A DNA stretch of 64,000 nucleotides from assembly GCA_964596345.1 (NCBI GenBank), contig CAZQSZ010000001.1:868001-932000 (forward strand). Direction: 5' to 3'. Made by a program: the position numbers and the translations under genes. Positions 8,901-16,551 of the stretch are shown one piece after another. Below the pieces are notes generated by a model. The model saw only the letters and a program-made list of their open reading frames with translations, made no database searches and was not told the DNA's origin. Positions within the stretch are counted from its first letter, which is position 1, and the number at the start of each line of letters is the position of its first letter. Source of the DNA: CADEDV01 sp964596345 (GTDB taxonomy: Bacteria; Bacteroidota; Bacteroidia; Chitinophagales; Chitinophagaceae).

Positions 8901-9319
8901 TTGTAGAGCATCCGAATATCAAATCAACCACTTCATTGGTTGACTTTATCTTCCGGGTATTAGGTTATGAATACCTGGGACGTACTGATCTCGTTCATGT
9001 GCTGGACAAGCCTGAAGTGATGAATACCGGTGCAGATGACTGGGACGAAATCCCTTCCAACGGGTTAGAGTATGCCAAAGAGCAGGAATTATCAAGTGTT
9101 CGTATAACACCATCATCGGGTTCAGTAACACCTCAGCCTGTAAAGAATCAGCGAACTGCACAAACTGTGAAAGCAGATGCAGGAATGGATGCCCTTAACG
9201 CTGCTGCCAAGAATATGCAGAGTGATGCGCCGGCTTGTAATGTGTGCGGTCATATCATGATGCGCAGCGGCACTTGTTACAAATGTTTGAACTGTGGTAA
9301 CCAGGGCGGGTGCAGCTAA
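5936..9319 (+). CDS. nrdJ: Vitamin B12-dependent (class II) ribonucleoside-diphosphate reductase
   Basis: This 1127-residue enzyme reduces ribonucleotides to deoxyribonucleotides using adenosylcobalamin. The active-site motif NPCSE lies at residues 390-394 (its Cys is the thiyl-radical residue), CNLASANL follows with the second redox Cys, and CVPNSPQWFNTGL near 130 carries its partner. The barrel ends with TQPFISGAISKTINLP. A Lys/Glu-rich linker (about 835-880) precedes a TSCPD-type domain, and the C-terminus has two CxxC pairs (ACNVCG, CLNCG) for reactivation or metal binding. An upstream in-frame TTG at 5897 would add 13 residues; ATG 5936 gives a normal start and leaves room for the promoter. 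Confidence 0.96.
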   Translation: MANKKQASATSGLQFSRRFTREDVNVYDQFEYDYRTSVIRNPSGEVVFEMNNVEVPKQWSQIATDILAQKYFRKAGVPQPDGSLGRETSAKQVAHRLAHCWRVWGERYGYFASEKDAQVFYEELVYSILNQMCVPNSPQWFNTGLHEVYGITGKPQGHYYVDQTDGQLKKSQNAYERPQPHACFILSVDDDLVNEGGIMDLWVREARIFKYGSGVGTNYSNLRGAGEKLSGGGTSSGLMSFLKIGDRAAGAIKSGGTTRRAAKMVCLDLDHPEIVDFINWKVEEEKKVGALIAAGYPSGYEDEAYRTVSGQNSNNSIRIPNSFFKVLEEDGDWELKGRMDGRVMKKIPARELWNQVSYAAWRCADPGTQYNTTINEWHTCPEGGEIRASNPCSEYMFLDNTACNLASANLMKFFDTETNQFDVSGYEYNCRLWTVVLEISVLMAQFPSKEVAQLSYEYRTLGLGYANLGTMLMVSGIPYDSEEARGIAGAITAIMTGIAYKTSAEMAQALGAFPRYEENKHHMMRVMRNHRLAAYDADEYENLSLKPMGIKAKYCPDYLLKAACKAWDDAVEMGEKYGYRNAQATVIAPTGTIGLVMDCDTTGVEPDFALVKFKKLSGGGYFKIINQSVPAALKNLGYSAKESEAIIKYATGSASFAGAPFINHQTLSEKGFIADEIKRLDAAALTAFEIGFVFNKYTLGEECLQRLGFTPDQYNDFEWSLLEALGFSDEQIEAANDYVCGTMMLEGAPLLKEEHLPVFDCANKCGPKGQRYIHAHGHIRMMGATQPFISGAISKTINLPHEAKVEEIADAYLLSWKLGLKANALYRDGSKLSQPLSNKSDKKKKAEETSQEAVVNNQESVPAESNIVDLGKLTVEELLEEVQKRVQASPDTKLKRKLASIVERRALPAKRRGFTQKAKINGQAIFLRTGEYGDGTLGEIFIDMAKEGATMRSMMNCFAISISIGLQYGVPLEEFVDKFAFTRFDPSGFVEHPNIKSTTSLVDFIFRVLGYEYLGRTDLVHVLDKPEVMNTGADDWDEIPSNGLEYAKEQELSSVRITPSSGSVTPQPVKNQRTAQTVKADAGMDALNAAAKNMQSDAPACNVCGHIMMRSGTCYKCLNCGNQGGCS

Positions 9320-9372
9320 ATAATGTTGTAAGGACGGAAAAACCACCATAAAGAAGGTACCCATTAATTCAA

Positions 9373-9398
9373 ATCCCGGCTGAAGGCCGGGATTTTTT
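9373..9398 (+). terminator. Intrinsic terminator after nrdJ
   Basis: ATCCCGGC and GCCGGGAT form an 8-bp perfect stem around TGAAG, followed by a T run. It lies between the converging nrdJ and araC-family genes. Confidence 0.85.
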
Positions 9399-9406
9399 AT
9401 GTCCTC

Positions 9407-10285
9407 TCAGATGAATATCCTGTTGCCATAACTGTAGCTCTCCCTGAACTCCTTGGGGGTGCAGCCTTTTTTCTTCTTAAACAGCCGGTTGAAATTAGAG
9501 ATATTATTAAAGCCGCAATTGTAAGCCACTTCGGCTACAGATTGGGTGGTGTCTATCAGTAAGCGGGAGGCATGACCCAGGCGCAATTCCAGCAAACTGT
9601 CAATAAAAGTGATGCCCGTTCTTGTTTTAAAGAACCGGCTGAAAGAAACATCTGTCATACTCACCAGTTTTGAGACTTCCGTCAGTGTAACATTTTTATG
9701 AAAGTTCTGGTTCATGTATTCAAAAGCCTGTTCAATTCTCCGGCTGTTATACGAAAGCTCTGCATTGCTGAATGTGGCATCAGATAATGTATGCATATTT
9801 CTTGATACAGAAAGATCGTGCAGGATTGAAACCAGTTCCAGGACAGAATCAAATCCCTGCTTTTGTCCCAGGGCCAGGAACCTCGGCATGAGTTGTTCTG
9901 CTGTTTGCCGGGAAAATAAAATTCCCTTAACGGATCGTTCCAGCATGGAGCGGATATAACTCAGCTGGTTCCTTCGCAAAAGTTTTTCATCAAACAGATC
10001 TTTATGAAACTGGATTGTTACTTCAGTGATCTTTTTGTTTTTAGACTTATGTGTTTGCCATACATGCGGAAGATTGGGACCCACCAGCACCAGCTCCAGA
10101 TCATCGATCTCAGCAATATGATCGCCGATAACCCGCCTGGCACCCTTGGCATTGCTGATAAAATTCAGTTCAAATTCTTCATGGTAATGCAGCGGGAAAT
10201 CAAATTCAGATTTCACACGGGTAAAAATGGTGAAACAATCACTGCTGGTCAGGGGTGTTATTTCCCTTAGTATATCTTTTCGCAT
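9407..10285 (-). CDS. AraC-family transcriptional regulator of the PUL
   Basis: The 292-residue protein has an N-terminal cupin-like sensor domain (PLHYHEEFEL at about 31-40) and a C-terminal double helix-turn-helix AraC DNA-binding domain (about 185-285). In that domain VTLTEVSKLVSMTDVSFSRFFK is the first HTH and SVAEVAYNCGFNNISNFNRLFKK the second. It is divergently transcribed from the susC/susD operon with a 218-bp shared control region, so it is most likely the sugar-responsive switch for the locus. The inducer is unknown; a cupin sensor suggests a cytosolic sugar. A 13-bp direct repeat in the shared region is its likely binding site. Confidence 0.9.
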   Translation of the reverse strand: MRKDILREITPLTSSDCFTIFTRVKSEFDFPLHYHEEFELNFISNAKGARRVIGDHIAEIDDLELVLVGPNLPHVWQTHKSKNKKITEVTIQFHKDLFDEKLLRRNQLSYIRSMLERSVKGILFSRQTAEQLMPRFLALGQKQGFDSVLELVSILHDLSVSRNMHTLSDATFSNAELSYNSRRIEQAFEYMNQNFHKNVTLTEVSKLVSMTDVSFSRFFKTRTGITFIDSLLELRLGHASRLLIDTTQSVAEVAYNCGFNNISNFNRLFKKKKGCTPKEFRESYSYGNRIFI

Positions 10286-10301
10286 GGCAAGCTCTTTGAC
10301 G

Positions 10302-10309
10302 CAAAATTA
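10302..10309 (-). promoter_or_regulatory. Candidate -7 box of the araC-family gene
   Basis: The minus strand reads TAATTTTG, an exact TAnnTTTG, 17 bp before the regulator start codon. The first operator-like repeat (10319-10331) begins 10 bp upstream of it, where the -33 contact would be. Confidence 0.4.
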
Positions 10310-10318
10310 TCATTCAGA

Positions 10319-10331
10319 TGATAAAAAAGTA
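10319..10331 (+). promoter_or_regulatory. Candidate AraC-regulator operator, copy 1
   Basis: TGATAAAAAAGTA; the identical 13 bp recur at 10438-10450 in the same orientation, 119 bp apart. Both extend to the 16-bp form TGATAAAAAAGTAYTA. Copy 1 covers the -33 region of the regulator's own promoter, a position suited to autoregulation. Confidence 0.5.
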
Positions 10332-10337
10332 CTATTA

Positions 10338-10359
10338 TTCTTATCTTTTTTTATAAGAA
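10338..10359. repeat. AT-rich inverted repeat between araC-family gene and susC
   Basis: TTCTTAT at 10338-10344 and ATAAGAA at 10353-10359 form a 7-bp perfect dyad around CTTTTTTT. It could be another protein-binding site or a weak hairpin. Confidence 0.35.
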
Positions 10360-10437
10360 CTAAACTTAGTTATATCCTCTTTCAGCAACAATTTTAGCTT
10401 AACCTGACACAAATCAGGTTTAATTAGTATGATACTC

Positions 10438-10450
10438 TGATAAAAAAGTA
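10438..10450 (+). promoter_or_regulatory. Candidate AraC-regulator operator, copy 2
   Basis: TGATAAAAAAGTA, identical to 10319-10331. It ends 25 bp before the susC -7 box, just upstream of where the -33 element would be. That is a typical activator position. Confidence 0.5.
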
Positions 10451-10475
10451 TTAGAATTGGATAGGCCCTGGAATC

Positions 10476-10483
10476 TACTTTTG
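10476..10483 (+). promoter_or_regulatory. Candidate -7 box of the susC operon
   Basis: TACTTTTG matches TAnnTTTG exactly. No TTTG lies at the expected -33 distance, which fits a promoter that needs an activator. The leader to ATG 10504 would be about 15 nt. Confidence 0.5.
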
Positions 10484-10503
10484 GTATTAAATCTACTTGC
10501 TGT

Positions 10504-13500
10504 ATGAGAAAGTCACGATTCCTCCGTGCAACCACAATGATCATTGTGCTTGTTCTGTTTTCCCTTACTGTATTTTCCCAAAACAAAAGTGTATCAGGTG
10601 TTGTATCCGATCAAAACGGGTTACCACTTGTTAATGCGACTGTTGCTGTGAAAGGAAGTAAGACTACCGTAATTACAGATAATTACGGTGCTTTTAAAAT
10701 TTCTGTTCCGGCCAATGCTACTGCATTAGTCATTTCCTATGTTGGTGCCAAGTCAAAAGAGTTTTCTCTTGAAGGGAAGACGGCTATTATTGCCAGCCTG
10801 GATGTAACGGATACGAAGCTGAGCGAAGTGGTGGTCATCGGTTATGGAACAACAAAGCGATCAGATGTGTCTTCTGCTATTTCTTCGGTAAAGGCGAAAG
10901 ACCTGAAGGATTTACCGGTGGCAGGTATTGACCAGGCTATACAAGGTAAGGTGGCCGGGGTTACTGTTATCAATAATAGTGGTCAGCCGGGAGGAGGTGT
11001 TTCATTGCGCATCCGGGGTGTAACCACTATCAATGCGAATGATCCGCTGATCGTTATTGATGGAGTGATCTTTACAAGTAATACAAAATTCAGTGCCGGC
11101 TATGCCGGGCTGGGAGGTTCCGATGGTCAAACCGGGAACAGTTTCCTTGCCTCACTCAATCCCAATGATATCGAATCAATCGACATATTAAAAGACGCAT
11201 CGGCACAGGCTATCTATGGATCACAGGCTGCCAATGGCGTTATCCTCATCACTACCAAGAAAGGGAAAAGCGGGGAGGGCAAAATAACTTACGAAACTTA
11301 TTTTGGTAACCAGCAGGTGCAGAAGAAGCTTGATCTGATGAACCTGCGGGAATTTGCCCAATACCAGAATGAAGTTGCACCATTACTGGGTCAAACACCC
11401 AGTGCGGAATTCCAGGACCCTTCTGTTTTAGGTGAAGGAACCGACTGGCAGGATGCGATGTTCAGAACAGGTACAGTGCAGAGCCACCAGCTGAGTTTTT
11501 CTGGTGGTAAGGACAAAACAAATTATTATCTCTCCGCCAACTACTTTACACAGAAAGGTATTTTGATAGGTTCGGATTTCAAACGGTACTCAACCCGTTT
11601 CAGTCTTGATCACCAGCTGAAAAACTGGATCAAAGTGGGGGTTAGTGCGAATGCTTCCCGCAGTATCCAGAATGTTACGCTTGCTGATGCGGCCGAAGGA
11701 ACAATTTGGTGGGGAGCCGTTCAAAGCCCGTTGATCCCGGTTAAAAACCTGGATGGAACCTGGGGTGGCGGACAAACCATTGGTGGTTTTCAATATGGAC
11801 AGGATAACCCGATAGCACGGAGTTTTTACAGGGGTAACAAATCCACCAGTACACAGGTGTTTGGAAACCTTTATGCAGAGATAGAATTCATGAAAGGGCT
11901 CTCCTTAAGAAATGAATTTGCCTATTCATTTAGTTTATACAATAACATGGCACACCAGAATTCAGGAAATATAGGAAACACAAGTCTTCGCAGCCAGTTA
12001 TTTGAATACAGGGGTAATGGATATTACTATGCCGTAAGAAATTATCTGAACTATAATAAGAATTATGGCAAGCATTCTATCAGTGCAACATTAGGTCATG
12101 AAGCGCAGTATAACTATTGGGAAAGCCTCAATGGTAAAAAAGTAGATCTCCAGAATAATATATTGGACCTGAACGCCGGTAGCAGTGACAGGGATACCTG
12201 GGAACTCGGCGGAGGTAAAAATGATGGCACTATCGAATCTTATTTTGGCCGTGCTACTTATGCATATGATAACAGGTATGCACTTACACTTAGCCTGAGA
12301 AGAGATGGCTCCTCCAAATTCTTTGGTAAAGGCAAATGGGGCAATTTCCCCGGGGCATCTTTTGCATGGACCATTACGAACGAAAAATTTGCAGAGAAAC
12401 TCAGGGAGACAGTCAATTCCCTGAAGCTGCGAATTGGTTATGGTGAAGTGGGTAACACCAATATGCCAAATGGTGCACCGAATCCACCCTATACTTCCGT
12501 TGTCTCTTTCTGGCCCGGCCCGGTTGGTTTCGGAAGTTCCAACTACCTGTATGGTGTGGCCAACCCGGATCTTACCTGGGAATCAGTAGAAACAAAGAAT
12601 GCAGGTATTGATGCCTCTTTCCTGAATGGAAGAATAGATCTGTCCCTGGATGTTTATAAGAAAACAACCACCGCCATGCTGCTTATCGGAACTGGTCCCA
12701 GGTTGATTGGTGTGGGAGATCAGTGGGATGACCTGAAAGGACCGGTTATTAATACCGGCAAAATGTCGAACAGCGGAATCGATATCAGTCTTACATCTTT
12801 CAATATCAAATCAAAGAATTTTACCTGGAAAACCAATGTTATATTCTCCAGCTTTAAGAACAAACTGGAAAAAGTAGCCGGTGATCTTGCAGCTTTATAC
12901 GGAAGAATTTATTATGACAACTACCTGATCACCCGGACGGTTCCCGGATTTGCTGTGGGTTCATTCTTCGGATTACAAACAGATGGTTTGTTCCGGACAC
13001 AGGAAGACCTGAATAACAGTTTACCTCAGTTTGGATACCCGGTGGACCAGACCCATACCTGGTTGGGCGATATCAGGTATAAAGATATAAGTGGTGCAGA
13101 TGGCAAGCCGGATGGAATCATTGACGAAAAGGATATTACTTTCATAGGTAGCCCGCTGCCCAAATTCACTTACGGATTTACGAATTCATTTACCTACAAG
13201 AATTTCGATGCTTCTGTTTTCCTGCAGGGAAGCCAGGGAGCTAAAATTTTCAACTTCCTCCGCTGGCAGCTGGAAAAAATGGACAATCCTTTTTACAACC
13301 AGTTGAAAAGTGTGATGGATCGGTATACGGCAACAAATACGGGCGGCAAACTGCCAAGGTTTACCAATACCAATGTAAACAACGTGTATATGTCTGACCG
13401 GTATGTGGAGGATGGCTCTTACCTGCGCATTCAGAATGTATCATTAGGATACAGGCTGCCTTCCAAACTGATCTCAAAAGCAAAAATCAGCACTGCCAGG

Positions 13501-13659
13501 GTCTATTTCAGCATTCAGAACCTGCACACATTTACCAAGTACAGCGGGTACGATCCGGAAGTAGGTGTGTTTAACAATAATATCCGGCTGACCAATGTGG
13601 ATGCCGGGCACTATCCCAACCCGAGAACATTTACAGTAGGTGTAAATATTGAATTATAA
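10504..13659 (+). CDS. SusC/RagA-family TonB-linked outer-membrane glycan importer
   Basis: This 1051-residue protein carries a signal peptide (cleaved near LTVFSQ), a carboxypeptidase-D2-like regulatory domain (about 27-105, SVSGVVSDQNGLPLVNATV), a TonB-box-like stretch (VVVIGYGT), the plug domain (about 120-235, VAGVTVINNSGQPGGGVSLR and DASAQAIYGSQAANGVI) and a long beta barrel. It would import glucomannan oligosaccharides across the outer membrane together with the SusD partner that follows 22 bp downstream. No N-terminal signal-transduction (STN) domain is seen, consistent with control by the AraC-type regulator rather than an ECF sigma factor. Confidence 0.96.
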   Translation: MRKSRFLRATTMIIVLVLFSLTVFSQNKSVSGVVSDQNGLPLVNATVAVKGSKTTVITDNYGAFKISVPANATALVISYVGAKSKEFSLEGKTAIIASLDVTDTKLSEVVVIGYGTTKRSDVSSAISSVKAKDLKDLPVAGIDQAIQGKVAGVTVINNSGQPGGGVSLRIRGVTTINANDPLIVIDGVIFTSNTKFSAGYAGLGGSDGQTGNSFLASLNPNDIESIDILKDASAQAIYGSQAANGVILITTKKGKSGEGKITYETYFGNQQVQKKLDLMNLREFAQYQNEVAPLLGQTPSAEFQDPSVLGEGTDWQDAMFRTGTVQSHQLSFSGGKDKTNYYLSANYFTQKGILIGSDFKRYSTRFSLDHQLKNWIKVGVSANASRSIQNVTLADAAEGTIWWGAVQSPLIPVKNLDGTWGGGQTIGGFQYGQDNPIARSFYRGNKSTSTQVFGNLYAEIEFMKGLSLRNEFAYSFSLYNNMAHQNSGNIGNTSLRSQLFEYRGNGYYYAVRNYLNYNKNYGKHSISATLGHEAQYNYWESLNGKKVDLQNNILDLNAGSSDRDTWELGGGKNDGTIESYFGRATYAYDNRYALTLSLRRDGSSKFFGKGKWGNFPGASFAWTITNEKFAEKLRETVNSLKLRIGYGEVGNTNMPNGAPNPPYTSVVSFWPGPVGFGSSNYLYGVANPDLTWESVETKNAGIDASFLNGRIDLSLDVYKKTTTAMLLIGTGPRLIGVGDQWDDLKGPVINTGKMSNSGIDISLTSFNIKSKNFTWKTNVIFSSFKNKLEKVAGDLAALYGRIYYDNYLITRTVPGFAVGSFFGLQTDGLFRTQEDLNNSLPQFGYPVDQTHTWLGDIRYKDISGADGKPDGIIDEKDITFIGSPLPKFTYGFTNSFTYKNFDASVFLQGSQGAKIFNFLRWQLEKMDNPFYNQLKSVMDRYTATNTGGKLPRFTNTNVNNVYMSDRYVEDGSYLRIQNVSLGYRLPSKLISKAKISTARVYFSIQNLHTFTKYSGYDPEVGVFNNNIRLTNVDAGHYPNPRTFTVGVNIEL

Positions 13660-13681
13660 AAATTATTTAAACATTATTGAT

Positions 13682-15250
13682 ATGAAAAATATATTCAGAT
13701 ATACGGCAATACTGTTGGTGCTGGCAGTTGCTATATTATCCTGCAAAAAATCTTTCCTGGATAAACCTGCCCTTGATGCCACTACTCTTGATAATTACTA
13801 TAACACCCCGGAAGAGGTCAGAGGGCTTACCAGTACTTTATATGGTTTGCCATGGGCCGGGTATGAGAACCGTGCCATGGATGCAATCGGCGATGTAATG
13901 GCCGGTAATGAGTACACAGGCGGCGGTGATGATCCTCCCTTTTTGAATTTTTCTTTTGCTTCTACTTCTGTCCGGATAGCTGATGCCTGGAAAGTGTTCT
14001 ATAAAATCGGTGGGTGGACCAGTGAGTATATGAATGCATTAGAATTGAAAAAATCCAAAGGGGGCAATGCAACATTCCTGGACCCGGCTATTGCAGAATG
14101 TCATTTCTTCAAAGGAACAGTGTATTTCTATATAGCCCGTATCTGGGGTGATGCACCGATTGTCAACAATCCGGGTGCCACAATACTTTCCGGCAATTTT
14201 AATATTCCCCGGTATTTCAAAGCGGATGTGTTGCGTTTTGCATTAGAAGAACTGAAAAAAGCAGAAGCAGGGTTACCCGAAACGGATGCTCCCGGAAGAG
14301 TAACAAAATATTCGGCCAAGGGTATGATGGCCAAGTTGTATTTATACCGTAAAGATTATGACAGCGCAAAAATAAAAGCATCGGAAGTGATCAACTCCAA
14401 CAAGTATGATCTGTTTCCCAATTATGGCGCTATGTTCAACTCCAGTGCTAATAACAATAATATTGAATCATTATTTTCTATTCAGCACCAGCTTACAGGC
14501 AATCCCTGGGGTTCCGGTAATCAAAAAAATCCTGACAGGGGCCCCGGTAACCTGCAAACCTCTGAAGCTAGTATGTGGGAGTTATATATACCCAGCATTG
14601 ATGTGATAAATGCGTTTGAGTCAGGTGATCTTCGCCGCAAAGGCTCCATGATGGAGCATGGCTGGAGCTATCCGCAATGGAAACCTCAGAACAGTAATGC
14701 TACGTACAATGCTTTTATGGCAAATGGATATAAGTATGACACTCTTCAACCAGTAGGTGATGGTGGCCAGAAAAATTCCACACGGGCTAATATTGCCAAA
14801 TACGTGGTGGGCCCGGGTTCCGCTTTTGGTGGTGAATCTGTTTTAGGAATGAACACCGGCATTAATACCATGATGCTTCGCTATGCAGATATTTTATTGA
14901 TCTATGCAGAAGCTGTGTTGGGGACAAACGCTTCCACAACGGATGCTGCTGCCCTCGCTGCTTTCAATAAAGTAAGAACCAGGGCTGGCTTAAACACCAA
15001 ATCATCTATCACGATGGATGATATCCTGCATGAACGCAGGGTGGAGTTTGCCTTTGAAGGCGATTATTGGTTTGATATACAAAGACAGGGATTCGCCAAG
15101 GCCAAGCAGATTATTGAGGCTCAGGACAGGGGAACATTTGGTAACCCGGTACATGTCACTTTTTCACAGAATTATATGCACCTGCCTATTCCGGCCGGTG
15201 AGGTATTACAGGATCCTGCTTTAGCACAACCACCCGTAGCCTATTATTAA
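13682..15250 (+). CDS. SusD/RagB-family glycan-binding lipoprotein
   Basis: This 522-residue surface lipoprotein has a type II signal peptide with lipobox cysteine in AILSCKK. It has the SusD alpha-helical fold: an N-terminal SusD-like region and the C-terminal phrases MLRYADILLIYAEAVLG, FNKVRTRAGLNT and HERRVEFAFEGDYWFDIQRQG, which are family hallmarks. It caps the SusC channel and binds the incoming oligosaccharide. An in-frame TTG at 13649, within the end of susC, would add 11 residues before the signal peptide; ATG 13682 is preferred. Glycan preference is inferred only from the neighbouring enzymes. Confidence 0.95.
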   Translation: MKNIFRYTAILLVLAVAILSCKKSFLDKPALDATTLDNYYNTPEEVRGLTSTLYGLPWAGYENRAMDAIGDVMAGNEYTGGGDDPPFLNFSFASTSVRIADAWKVFYKIGGWTSEYMNALELKKSKGGNATFLDPAIAECHFFKGTVYFYIARIWGDAPIVNNPGATILSGNFNIPRYFKADVLRFALEELKKAEAGLPETDAPGRVTKYSAKGMMAKLYLYRKDYDSAKIKASEVINSNKYDLFPNYGAMFNSSANNNNIESLFSIQHQLTGNPWGSGNQKNPDRGPGNLQTSEASMWELYIPSIDVINAFESGDLRRKGSMMEHGWSYPQWKPQNSNATYNAFMANGYKYDTLQPVGDGGQKNSTRANIAKYVVGPGSAFGGESVLGMNTGINTMMLRYADILLIYAEAVLGTNASTTDAAALAAFNKVRTRAGLNTKSSITMDDILHERRVEFAFEGDYWFDIQRQGFAKAKQIIEAQDRGTFGNPVHVTFSQNYMHLPIPAGEVLQDPALAQPPVAYY

Positions 15251-15280
15251 TAATTCATTCAACTAATTAAAGATACTAAT

Positions 15281-16318
15281 ATGAAAAAAGTAATAATGAA
15301 TCTGTTTACAAGATTGTTTTTACTGCTGGGAATTGTCTCGGTATTAATCATGGGTTGTGAAAAAGACAGTGATGGAAGCCCGGATATAAAAACGGGTGCT
15401 ATGTCTTCCGGAACAATTAATCCCAGCTCAGCGGCAGGTGGTGAAGTTATCACCCTGGCTGGTACGGGTATCGGGCAGATAAGATCCATTGTTTTTGATA
15501 AGAATAATGTACCGGCTCCTTTTTTATCTACGCTTAATACAGACGCTAACCTGGTATTCAGGGTGCCGGACACGGCATTTGGTGGCCCTCAGAATGTAAT
15601 TTTTACCAATGCAGATGGAAAAACATTAAGCGTTCCGTTTAGTGTTATTGCATTGCCAAATGTAACTGCGGCTTTTCCAACTGATTTTGAGGCTGGCACA
15701 CAGGTAACTCTTACCGGGAATAACCTTGACGATGTAACTGCAGTGGTTCTTGAAGGTACAACAGATGCTTGCACGATTGTTTCTCAAACAAGAAAGCAGA
15801 TGGTTATTACGATGCCGGCCAGTACAACTGACCGGGCAAAGTTGAAACTGACCAATGCGTCTGGTGTCAGGATTACGGATATGGAATTTGTAAATGTAAG
15901 CAGGGCGATCACCGTATTTACAGAGCAATTGAATAATGGATTTGAAAATTGGGGATGGGGCGGCACTTTTTCAGCTTCCGCTGATGATAAGATCACCGGT
16001 ACCTCTTCTATGAAGGCTGCATTTGATCCGGCGGGTTCCTGGGGTGGTATGCAATTAGGCAACGGCGGATCGATCGACATTTCACCATACCGCTATTTTT
16101 CCTTCTGGGTAAAAGGTGCTGACGTAGATAAGAATTTCCAGTTTTGGTTAAACTGGGGTAACCAGAAAGTGATCACTGTTCCTGCAAATAAATGGACTTA
16201 TTTCAAATATGAACTGGCTACTAATTACCCGGGTGTAAATACGGTGAATAATGTTACTTTCCAGATTGTTGACGCCGGTAAAACAGTATATTTTGACAAC
16301 ATCATGTTCTTTAAATAA
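15281..16318 (+). CDS. Surface glycan-binding lipoprotein with IPT/TIG domains
   Basis: This 345-residue lipoprotein (lipobox LIMGC, Cys about residue 24) follows susD in the place normally held by SusE/SusF-type glycan-binding proteins. Two immunoglobulin-like IPT/TIG repeats are visible at about 45-120 (INPSSAAGGEVITLAGTGIG) and 125-205 (FPTDFEAGTQVTLTGNNLDD). A C-terminal Trp-rich beta-sandwich (about 215-345, ENWGWGG, SFWVKGAD, FWLNWGNQ) resembles a carbohydrate-binding module. It probably holds the polysaccharide at the cell surface. A strong terminator follows 58 bp downstream, closing the susC-susD-SGBP unit. Confidence 0.85.
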   Translation: MKKVIMNLFTRLFLLLGIVSVLIMGCEKDSDGSPDIKTGAMSSGTINPSSAAGGEVITLAGTGIGQIRSIVFDKNNVPAPFLSTLNTDANLVFRVPDTAFGGPQNVIFTNADGKTLSVPFSVIALPNVTAAFPTDFEAGTQVTLTGNNLDDVTAVVLEGTTDACTIVSQTRKQMVITMPASTTDRAKLKLTNASGVRITDMEFVNVSRAITVFTEQLNNGFENWGWGGTFSASADDKITGTSSMKAAFDPAGSWGGMQLGNGGSIDISPYRYFSFWVKGADVDKNFQFWLNWGNQKVITVPANKWTYFKYELATNYPGVNTVNNVTFQIVDAGKTVYFDNIMFFK

Positions 16319-16376
16319 CTTAAACCAGAACCGGTTTATTGTTGAAGAATACTACAAGATTAGTAGCTGATTAATG

Positions 16377-16421
16377 AAGTCGTTTCTGGGTCCGGATAAT
16401 CTTACAGGAACGACTTTTTTT
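16377..16421 (+). terminator. Intrinsic terminator after the SGBP gene
   Basis: AAGTCGTTTCTG (16377-16388) pairs with CAGGAACGACTT (16405-16416) with one G-T wobble, followed by a T run. It separates the binding/import genes from the mannanase and may be only partly efficient. Confidence 0.8.
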
Positions 16422-16551
16422 ATAACCTCGAGATGGTACCTGACAGGCACATACAGATTTTTCTCTTTACTTTTTCCTGTAACAGCCACCTGTCTTATGC
16501 CTGTGTAAAGAAAGTCATGACTCTCCCAACCCAAAAACCGGTAACGAACTG

